From Nostoc sp. CHAB 5715 (GTDB lineage: Bacteria; Cyanobacteriota; Cyanobacteriia; Cyanobacteriales; Nostocaceae), in the NCBI RefSeq assembly GCF_020829685.1, contig NZ_JAIVFR010000536.1, positions 1-5,241 of the forward strand: a stretch of DNA of 5,241 bases, written 5' to 3'. A program made the position numbers and the translations under genes. Of the stretch, positions 1-5,241 are shown piece after piece (positions within the stretch are counted from its first letter, which is position 1; every line of letters begins with the position of its first letter). The notes below the pieces were generated by a model, which saw nothing but the letters and a program-made list of their open reading frames with translations, was not told where the DNA came from and searched no databases.

Positions 1-1
1 C

Positions 2-1183
2 GATCTTCTTAAACAAGTTACAAAACAACAAAACCGTCAGGTTTTAATCGATGGACACTGGATTTGCGACTTTGCTTCTTGCAACTATTTGGGATTAGAT
101 TTGCATCCGCAAGTACAAGAAGCTATTGCTCCGGCCATTAGTAAATGGGGGACTCATCCGAGTTGGTCAAGAGCCGTGGCTTCTCCCGACCTCTATCGCA
201 TATTGGAGAAAGCACTATCCAATTTGGTGAAAGCACCCGATGTTCTGGTATTTCCGGCCTTGACACTACTTCACATGGGGGTGATTCCGATGTTGGCAGG
301 AAAAGAGGGTATAATTTTCATTGACAATGCAGCCCACCGCTCTGTTTCTGAAGCCTGTCGTCTGGCTCAACAAGATGGTGCAAAGGTCATAAATTACAGG
401 CACAATGATTTAGATGATTTGGCTGACAAGCTAAAGCGTTATGCCAATGCACCAGTGAAGCTAATTGCGATCGACGGCGTTTATTCAATGTCGGCTAATT
501 ATGCCGACTTGCCATCCTACGTAAGCTTAGCCAAGCAATACGATGCCACAATTTATGTTGATGATGCTCATGGCTTTGGCCTAGTGGGTGAAAATCCCAC
601 CCCAGAAATGCCTTATGGTCAGTTTGGCAACGGTATTGTCAATCATTTTGGATTGCAATACGCCGAGGATCACATTGTTTACTGTGCAGGACTGTCAAAA
701 GCTTTTTCTTCCTTTGGCGCTTTTGTCACCTGTACTGATGCCAAAATGAAGAGAATGCTGTCAACTGCTTGGACAGCGATATTTTCGGGGCCTTCGCCAG
801 TGGCCAGCTTGGCCAGTGCGATCGCCGGACTGGAGGTCAATCTACAAGAAGGAGAAATGTTACGACAACATATCTATCACCTGACGCAAAAGCTAGTGAT
901 CTCAGCCAGAAAAATTGGGTTTGAAGTCGATAACCAAGGCTCCTTCCCGATCGTTAGTGTCGTGGTGGGATCTGTCGAATCGGCCATCGCTGCCTGTAAA
1001 ACACTATGGAAGTATGGAATACTTATCACTCCGGGTATTTTCCCCGCTGTTCCCTACAATCGCAGTATCTTGCGGTTTTCGATCACTGCGGCCAATACCG
1101 AGATTGAAATAGATCAAGTACTGGTTGCTCTCAAAGATATTCACACTCAAATGTCAAATGAACTAATCACCACAAAAAACTAG
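2..1183 (+). CDS. Alpha-oxoamine synthase (class II aminotransferase fold), 5'-partial; SxtA C-terminal-domain-like
   Basis: PLP enzyme of the AONS/KBL/BioF family, which decarboxylatively condenses an amino acid with an acyl-CoA or acyl-ACP to give an alpha-amino ketone in the cytosol. The frame is open from base 2 and gives 393 visible residues. Counting from there, I see the N-terminal signature DGHWICDFASCNYLGL (18-33), a ring-stacking His in NAAHRS (H112), IDGVYSM (D158) where typical members have Glu, the PLP-binding DDAHGFG (D187, H190), and the Schiff-base Lys in GLSKAFSSFG (K233). TTG at 89 cannot be the start because it falls inside the conserved NYLGL block. No start codon is visible upstream, so this is either a nearly complete stand-alone enzyme or the last domain of a larger protein such as SxtA (GNAT-ACP-AONS). 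The amidinotransferase gene 23 bp downstream makes a role in guanidino-metabolite synthesis likely. Family is confident; substrate and SxtA orthology are inference. Confidence 0.9.
   Translation, partial: DLLKQVTKQQNRQVLIDGHWICDFASCNYLGLDLHPQVQEAIAPAISKWGTHPSWSRAVASPDLYRILEKALSNLVKAPDVLVFPALTLLHMGVIPMLAGKEGIIFIDNAAHRSVSEACRLAQQDGAKVINYRHNDLDDLADKLKRYANAPVKLIAIDGVYSMSANYADLPSYVSLAKQYDATIYVDDAHGFGLVGENPTPEMPYGQFGNGIVNHFGLQYAEDHIVYCAGLSKAFSSFGAFVTCTDAKMKRMLSTAWTAIFSGPSPVASLASAIAGLEVNLQEGEMLRQHIYHLTQKLVISARKIGFEVDNQGSFPIVSVVVGSVESAIAACKTLWKYGILITPGIFPAVPYNRSILRFSITAANTEIEIDQVLVALKDIHTQMSNELITTKN
818..825. repeat. HIP1 octamer GCGATCGC
   Basis: Perfect copy of the highly iterated palindrome common in many cyanobacterial genomes, inside the AONS gene. 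It supports a cyanobacterial host. Confidence 0.85.
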
Positions 1184-1206
1184 CTAACTTAATAGAATAT
1201 TTCCTT

Positions 1207-2322
1207 ATGACACAATCAATCGATAAAACCACGCTCATTTCTAGCACATGCGTAGTTAATTCTTACAACGAATGGGATCCATTGGAAGAGGTGATTGTTG
1301 GGATTGTTGACGATGCCATGTTTCCATCTTGGAACACTATTAATCAATGGACTGTTCCTCCGGGTGCGTGGGACACGGTGGAAGAGATTGTTGGGGAAGG
1401 AGGTGTCGCTTACCCCACAGAGTTTGTGACTGCTGCAAAAAAATGCCTGGACGAATTCGTACATATCCTGGAGGCAGAGGGTGTGATTGTCCGAAGACCT
1501 GATCGTATGGACTTTGCAGCTCCCTATTCCACCCCGGCTTGGCAGATCGATAATGGGTTTTGTGCGGCAAACCCCCGCGACGTTTTTATAGTTGTTGGCA
1601 ATCAAATCATTGAAGCGCCAATGGCCGATCGAGGACGTTATTTTGAAAGCTGGCCTTATAGATCGCTGCTCAGAGATTACTTTAAGCAGGGAGCGCAATG
1701 GGTGGCAGCTCCTAAGCCCCGGCTCCTGGACGATCAGTATGACCCGAATTACCAGGTGGCTGAAGATGGCGAACCAATGCGGTTTGTAACTACCGAATTT
1801 GAGCCAACCTTTGATGCAGCAGACTTTGTGCGGTGTGGTCGGGATTTGTTTGCTCAAAAGAGTCATGTCACAAATAGCTTGGGGATTGAATGGTTGCAAC
1901 GTCATCTGGGAGAAGAATACCGCATTCATCTGTTGGAGTCTCGCTGTCCCCAGGCTATGCATATTGACACGACCTTTATGCCCCTGGCTCCAGGGAAAGT
2001 TCTGGTCAATCCAGAATTTTTGGACATCTCAGCCCTGCCTAAGATTCTCAATAGTTGGGACATATTAGTGGCTCCCTACCCACTATTTACATCCACCAAC
2101 AAATTAGGTGTCATCAGCGGCTGGGCAAATATGAATATGTTGATGTTAGATCACGAGCGGGTGATTGTGGAAAAATCTCAGGAGCCAATGATTCAAGCAC
2201 TTAAAAATTGGGGCTTTGTTCCAATTCCCTGCTCGTTTGAAAACTATTATCCCTTTGCAGGGTCGTTTCACTGTGCTACCTTAGATATTCGTCGCAGTGG
2301 CGGTTTGCAATCCTACTTTTGA
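1207..2322 (+). CDS. L-arginine:amine amidinotransferase, SxtG/CyrA/GATM family
   Basis: Transfers the amidino group of arginine to an amine acceptor through a covalent amidino-Cys intermediate, releasing ornithine. Complete at 371 residues, close to mature glycine amidinotransferase. The fold begins at VVNSYNEWDPLEEVIVG (16-32). Catalytic residues line up with human GATM from memory: D125 in NPRDVFIVVGN (human D170), D203 in FEPTFDAADF (D254), H252 and D254 in MHIDTT (H303, D305), and nucleophile C356 in GSFHCATLDIRR (C407). The protein ends in the family tail LQSYF. Differences lie in substrate-contact positions: Q249 where GATM has N300, and F271 where GATM has R322, while M251 matches M302. 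This suggests an acceptor other than glycine. The ATG has no clear Shine-Dalgarno, but no better start exists. The 23 bp gap to the AONS gene indicates one transcript. By context SxtG-like amidination of the AONS product is the best guess; CyrA-like glycine amidination (guanidinoacetate) is the alternative. Confidence 0.95.
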   Translation: MTQSIDKTTLISSTCVVNSYNEWDPLEEVIVGIVDDAMFPSWNTINQWTVPPGAWDTVEEIVGEGGVAYPTEFVTAAKKCLDEFVHILEAEGVIVRRPDRMDFAAPYSTPAWQIDNGFCAANPRDVFIVVGNQIIEAPMADRGRYFESWPYRSLLRDYFKQGAQWVAAPKPRLLDDQYDPNYQVAEDGEPMRFVTTEFEPTFDAADFVRCGRDLFAQKSHVTNSLGIEWLQRHLGEEYRIHLLESRCPQAMHIDTTFMPLAPGKVLVNPEFLDISALPKILNSWDILVAPYPLFTSTNKLGVISGWANMNMLMLDHERVIVEKSQEPMIQALKNWGFVPIPCSFENYYPFAGSFHCATLDIRRSGGLQSYF

Positions 2323-2473
2323 GAGCCAGGAAGCACAAGGAGCAAGGGTTTAAGCCTACTCAAAATCTCTGATTTGTGTAGTGCAATCAGTATAGGTCTG
2401 AACGCTAGTGCATCTCTCAAAGAGAAGCTTACACTGCAAGAAAAACCTCCTGCCTTCTTCACGATATAGATTT
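2323..2473. other. 151 bp gap between amidinotransferase and SDR genes, with an imperfect hairpin
   Basis: Non-coding by inspection. It holds an imperfect hairpin at 2369-2390 (CTGATTTG pairing with CAATCAG, one bulged T, 7-base loop) and a smaller one at 2413-2425 (TCTCT-CAA-AGAGA). Neither is followed by a T-run, so neither is a convincing intrinsic terminator. An AAGGAG at 2337-2342 has no start codon within a useful distance. I see no strong promoter, so read-through from the amidinotransferase gene into the SDR gene is possible but not shown. Confidence 0.35.
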
Positions 2474-3355
2474 ATGCACTTTCCAGTCTCCCCAGTAAAG
2501 TCCGCCATTTTCATTACTGCTGCCTCCAGTGGGATAGGAGCCGCCTGTGCTAAAACATTTGCAAAGCAAGGGTTTTGGGTATTTGCAGGAGTCAGGGATC
2601 TCGACAAAGGAGCAGCATTACAACAGGAAGCCGGAGACAATATTACTCCGGTACTGCTCGATGTTACCGATTTAGCTACGATTGAAGCAGCAGTAGCTCA
2701 GATCAGTGCGGCCCTATGTCAGCAGGATGTATTGCTGAACGGTTTATTAAATAATGCCGCTCAGGAATACATTGGACCTTTTGAGCTTTTGCCATTGGAG
2801 TGGGTGCGTCAAGAAATGGATGTTGGCTACTTTGGCTATTTATCTATGATTAAGGCTTGCTTGCCTCTGTTAAGGCGATCGCAAGGCCGAATTGTGAATA
2901 TTAGTTCGATTAATGGTCGGTGCGTATTTCCAATTGTCGGTAGTGGCTGCGCTACTAAATATGCGATCGAAGCATTGTCTGATGCCCTGCGGCTAGAGTT
3001 GGCTCCTTGGAACATTAAAGTAGCACTGATTGAACCCGCCGTTGTGGTTACCCCCCTATGGCAGAAGTCCCAAGCAACCTTTGAGAAGTTGTCTAGTCTA
3101 GTCGCACCAGAACAGTTAGCTCTTTACTACCCCTCTTGGGCAAAAGCAGTAGAGAAAGCCGCTTTAGATACTCAACGATATTACACAATGGGAGTACCCG
3201 TTGAACAGGCTGTCAAAGTGGTTGCTCATGCCTTGTTTAGCAAAAGACCCAAAATTCGCTATTTACTAGGCTGGAATGCCAAATTAATCGCTGTGGTTCG
3301 TTGGCTTCTCCCCGATTGGCTGTTTGATCGCTTGGCAATTTCTGTGTTTCATTAA
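2474..3355 (+). CDS. SDR-family protein (17beta-HSD-like classical SDR) with degenerate active site
   Basis: Rossmann-fold short-chain dehydrogenase/reductase, 293 residues from ATG 2474, normal length for the classical 17beta-HSD-like group, with no frameshift. An in-frame GTG at 2408 would add 22 residues, but the fold begins about ten residues after the ATG, so ATG is preferred; neither has a good ribosome site. Visible elements: cofactor loop TAASSGIG (15-22) instead of TGxxxGIG, GVRD with R41 (hints at NADP), LDVTD (62-66), NNAA (93-96) instead of NNAG, DVGYFG (116-121) with Gly118 where the catalytic Asn belongs, NISS with catalytic Ser145, GCATK (158-162) with Gly158 in place of catalytic Tyr but Lys162 kept, and EPA (187-189) instead of EPG. 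The C-terminal RYLLGWNAKL segment is typical of the group. The family call is firm. Oxidoreductase activity is doubtful because Asn and Tyr of the Asn-Ser-Tyr-Lys tetrad are gone. It lies between the amidinotransferase and the MFS gene, 28 bp before the latter. Confidence 0.88.
   Translation: MHFPVSPVKSAIFITAASSGIGAACAKTFAKQGFWVFAGVRDLDKGAALQQEAGDNITPVLLDVTDLATIEAAVAQISAALCQQDVLLNGLLNNAAQEYIGPFELLPLEWVRQEMDVGYFGYLSMIKACLPLLRRSQGRIVNISSINGRCVFPIVGSGCATKYAIEALSDALRLELAPWNIKVALIEPAVVVTPLWQKSQATFEKLSSLVAPEQLALYYPSWAKAVEKAALDTQRYYTMGVPVEQAVKVVAHALFSKRPKIRYLLGWNAKLIAVVRWLLPDWLFDRLAISVFH
2875..2882. repeat. HIP1 octamer GCGATCGC
   Basis: Second perfect copy, inside the SDR gene. A one-base variant, GCGATCGA, follows about 90 bp downstream in the same gene. 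Confidence 0.85.
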
Positions 3356-3383
3356 TTTTAAATTTACGAAGAAACTATCAAAT

Positions 3384-4691
3384 ATGGAGCAGCGCAATAC
3401 CCAGGGTATGGGTGTTTTTATTCTCGTTTGGTTGGGGCAAATCCTCTCATTGCTTGGCTCCGGCCTAACTAGCTTTGTTCTGGGTATTTGGGTTTACCAA
3501 CAGACTGGCTCTATCACTCAATTTGCGCTCATCTCCATGTTTGCCTATCTGCCGAGTGTTCTACTTTCACCCCTGGCTGGTACCCTTGTGGATCGTTGGA
3601 ATCAAAGATGGGTGATGCTTGTTTGTGATACAGGATCGGGTTTAACCCTTTTGGTGATTGCCTATCTTATTGTTAACGAACGTCTGGCAGTTTGGCATAT
3701 CTATGGAGCGGTTGTCATCAACTCTATTTTTAGCTCCTGTCACTGGCCGGCATATATGGCAGCAGCTACTTTATTGCTACCAAAACAACATTTGAGCCGT
3801 GGGACTGGCATGATGCAGATCGGTGATGCTAGTCGTCTAGTTGCTCCTTTGCTGGGAGGAGTATTACTAGATACTATCCAACTATGGGGTGTGATTCTAA
3901 TTGACTGCATTACTTTTGCGATCGCTTTCGTGACTTTGGTAGTGGTGCGATTCCCAGAGGTTAAAGCAGTACCTCCATCGACCAAGGGTGCAGTGCTGCA
4001 AGAAGCAGCTTATGGCTGGACTTATATTCGGGAACGTGTGGGGTTATTGGCACTTGTGTTCTTTATGGCCGGTGCTAACTTCTTGCTAGGGGTGGTAGAA
4101 ATTATAGCTACTCCTATGGCTCTGTCATTTACTTCTCCAACAACTTTGGGCACGATTTTTTCTATTGGCAGCATGGGAATATTAGTTGGTAGCTTCTTGG
4201 TTAGTCATTGGGGTGCTAAGATGAAACTGATTTATGGTGTTTTGGGTTCTCAACTGATCAGTGGGCTATCAGTTTTAATAGTAGGCTTCCATCTTACCGT
4301 TGTAACTTTAACTATTGCTATATTTGTCTCGTTTTGGGGTTTAGCAACGCTTAATGGCTGTAGTCAACTGATCCTTAGAAAAAAGGTTGCGATCGAGGTT
4401 CAAGGCAGAGTTTTTGCCTTCAGCCGCACACTTGCGGATGCTACTATCCCTCTAGCCTTTGGGGTTACAGGTTTTTTAGCCGATCAGATTTTTGAACCAT
4501 TGATGGCAAATAATGGTTTACTGGCACCAACTGTCGGACAAGTTATTGGTGTTGGACCTGGGCAGGGAATGCGTCTCTTGGTCATGATTGTAGGATGCTT
4601 AACAGTGTTCATGAGCATTTATGCCTGGCAATTTCCGCGTTTAAGATTTGTTGAAAAAGAATTACCCGACACAATAGGTTTAACTAGCTAA
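3384..4691 (+). CDS. Major facilitator superfamily (MFS_3/EntS-like) exporter
   Basis: Inner-membrane proton-coupled transporter, 435 residues from ATG 3384. An in-frame TTG at 3324 would overlap the SDR gene and add a polar stretch before helix 1, so ATG is preferred; a weak GAAGAAA lies upstream. Hydrophobic segments fit 12 helices, roughly 10-36, 44-64, 76-98, 104-124, 140-165, 167-189, 219-243, 253-275, 281-301, 304-326, 346-366 and 394-415. The loop between helices 2 and 3 carries MFS motif A, GTLVDRWNQR (66-75). A Gly-rich segment VGQVIGVGPGQG (384-395) before helix 12 is, as I recall it, common in cyanobacterial exporters of this group. The family resembles enterobactin and drug exporters. 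Lying 28 bp after the SDR gene and downstream of the AONS-amidinotransferase pair, it plausibly exports the pathway product; this is inference. It differs from the MATE-type transporters (SxtF, SxtM) described for saxitoxin clusters. Confidence 0.93.
   Translation: MEQRNTQGMGVFILVWLGQILSLLGSGLTSFVLGIWVYQQTGSITQFALISMFAYLPSVLLSPLAGTLVDRWNQRWVMLVCDTGSGLTLLVIAYLIVNERLAVWHIYGAVVINSIFSSCHWPAYMAAATLLLPKQHLSRGTGMMQIGDASRLVAPLLGGVLLDTIQLWGVILIDCITFAIAFVTLVVVRFPEVKAVPPSTKGAVLQEAAYGWTYIRERVGLLALVFFMAGANFLLGVVEIIATPMALSFTSPTTLGTIFSIGSMGILVGSFLVSHWGAKMKLIYGVLGSQLISGLSVLIVGFHLTVVTLTIAIFVSFWGLATLNGCSQLILRKKVAIEVQGRVFAFSRTLADATIPLAFGVTGFLADQIFEPLMANNGLLAPTVGQVIGVGPGQGMRLLVMIVGCLTVFMSIYAWQFPRLRFVEKELPDTIGLTS
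3918..3925. repeat. HIP1 octamer GCGATCGC
   Basis: Third perfect copy, inside the MFS gene, where it encodes part of a membrane helix. The variant GCGATCGA also occurs near 4389. Three perfect copies in 5.2 kb is far more than the roughly 0.1 expected at random. Confidence 0.85.
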
Positions 4692-4766
4692 ACACAATCA
4701 CTCAAGGGCATATCCATTCTTTACACTTTTAGCTTCCATTCCATTAATAATTGCACTTCTGTTTGT

Positions 4767-4782
4767 ATACTAAAATTAGTAT
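4767..4782. promoter_or_regulatory. 16 bp palindrome, possible operator upstream of the TIGR03032 gene
   Basis: Perfect 7-base arms ATACTAA and TTAGTAT around a 2-base AA spacer. It lies 76 bp after the MFS stop and 114 bp before the TIGR03032 start. The -10-like hexamers TATACT (4766-4771) and TAAAAT (4771-4776) overlap it, so a dimeric regulator here could block a promoter. No well-spaced -35 box is evident: TTGCAC at 4751-4756 is too close to either hexamer. The arms are AT-only apart from one G/C pair and no T-run follows, so a terminator is less likely. Function is inferred only. Confidence 0.3.
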
Positions 4783-4884
4783 TTATTACCAACTTCTGCC
4801 TTATTGAACTCTAAATATTTACATTTTCTTACTTGTGTTTTTCATCGCATATTGCTCTCTATTCCTAATACCAAAATGATTTGT

Positions 4885-4888
4885 AGGT
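4885..4888 (+). promoter_or_regulatory. Ribosome binding site of the TIGR03032 gene
   Basis: AGGT, a partial match to GGAGGT, is followed by 8 bases and ATG at 4897. It is the only start in the window with a correctly spaced, recognisable Shine-Dalgarno core, and it fixes the start of the partial gene. Confidence 0.5.
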
Positions 4889-4896
4889 AAAACCTC

Positions 4897-5241
4897 ATGA
4901 GTTTAGCAACTATTACCCAGGAAAAGCCAACTCTAGAAATTAATGCTTCGCGCCAGTTCACTTCTTGGTTGTACGAGCAAAATATGAGTTTGGCTTTTAC
5001 TACTTATCAAGCAGGAAAACTATTATTCATCGGTTTACGAACAGATGGTAAATTATCTGTATTTGAACGTACCTTCAATCGGTGCATGGGACTATATTCT
5101 CATGGCAACAACTTGTACATGAGTTCTTTATATCAGTTGTGGCGGTTTAAAAATATTTTGGAGCCTGGTCAATCTCATAATGACTACGATGCTATTTATC
5201 TACCACAATTGTCATACTTTACCGGAGACTTAGATATTCAC
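4897..5241 (+). CDS. TIGR03032-family protein, 3'-partial
   Basis: The first 115 residues of a protein that continues past the right edge. It begins MSLATITQEK and shows features I recognise from the TIGR03032 family: SWLYEQNMSLAFTTYQAGKLLFIG (27-50), LSVFERTFNRCMGL (57-70), LYMSSLYQLWRF (76-87) and a closing YFTGDLDIH (107-115). Members are usually over 300 residues, so about two thirds is missing. The family has no established function that I know of; the repeated hydrophobic-Gly and Trp/Tyr pattern suggests a beta-propeller-like fold, which is inference. An AGGT Shine-Dalgarno element at 4885-4888 sits 8 bases before the ATG and supports this start. It is separated from the MFS gene by 205 bp of AT-rich DNA, so it may have its own promoter and need not belong to the upstream pathway. 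Confidence 0.85.
   Translation, partial: MSLATITQEKPTLEINASRQFTSWLYEQNMSLAFTTYQAGKLLFIGLRTDGKLSVFERTFNRCMGLYSHGNNLYMSSLYQLWRFKNILEPGQSHNDYDAIYLPQLSYFTGDLDIH

Noticed and set aside
89..91. TTG as start of the AONS gene
   Set aside because: It falls inside the conserved NYLGL motif and the frame is open upstream, so it is an internal Leu codon.
1216..1962. A 248-codon open frame on the minus strand
   Set aside because: It lies wholly antisense to the well-conserved amidinotransferase gene and shows no recognisable protein family.
2337..2342. AAGGAG resembling a Shine-Dalgarno site
   Set aside because: No ATG, GTG or TTG follows at usable spacing, so it does not define a small gene.
2369..2390. 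Imperfect hairpin as a terminator after the amidinotransferase gene
   Set aside because: The stem is short and bulged and no T-run follows.
2408..2410. GTG as start of the SDR gene
   Set aside because: It adds 22 residues with no similarity to SDR N-termini and has no ribosome site; ATG 2474 fits the family length.
2379..2412. TAGTGCA repeated at 2379-2385 and 2406-2412
   Set aside because: A 7-base repeat 27 bp apart is easily chance and has no further symmetry.
3740..3985. An 81-codon minus-strand open frame
   Set aside because: Antisense shadow of the MFS gene with no recognisable motifs.
4885..4895. AGGT-AAA-ACCT mini-hairpin over the ribosome site of the TIGR03032 gene
   Set aside because: A 4 bp stem with a 3-base loop is too weak to claim translational control.

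Overview
This window looks cyanobacterial. It carries three perfect copies of the palindrome GCGATCGC (HIP1) plus several one-base variants, an AT-rich intergenic style, and gene families typical of filamentous cyanobacteria. All five genes lie on the + strand. No RNA genes, CRISPR arrays, insertion sequences or origins are visible.

Layout: (1) 2-1183 is the C-terminal part, or nearly all, of a PLP-dependent alpha-oxoamine synthase (AONS) that runs off the left edge. (2) After only 23 bp comes a complete L-arginine:X amidinotransferase at 1207-2322. (3) After a 151 bp gap comes a full-length short-chain dehydrogenase/reductase (SDR) at 2474-3355, whose catalytic Tyr and Asn and several signature glycines are replaced. 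(4) After 28 bp comes a 12-helix MFS exporter at 3384-4691. (5) After a 205 bp AT-rich gap with a 16 bp palindrome, a TIGR03032-family protein starts at 4897 and runs off the right edge.

How they may work together (inference): an AONS that condenses an amino acid with an acyl thioester, followed at once by an amidinotransferase, recalls the first two steps of saxitoxin biosynthesis. There the SxtA C-terminal domain makes an arginine-derived amino ketone and SxtG adds a second amidino group. The SDR could act on such an intermediate or have become a non-catalytic protein, and the MFS protein could export the product. The SDR, MFS and TIGR03032 neighbours are not the arrangement I associate with the published sxt clusters. 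The window may therefore be part of a saxitoxin-related or a different guanidino-metabolite cluster. The sequence alone does not prove the product, and the decisive genes (GNAT/ACP domains, tailoring enzymes) would lie outside the window.
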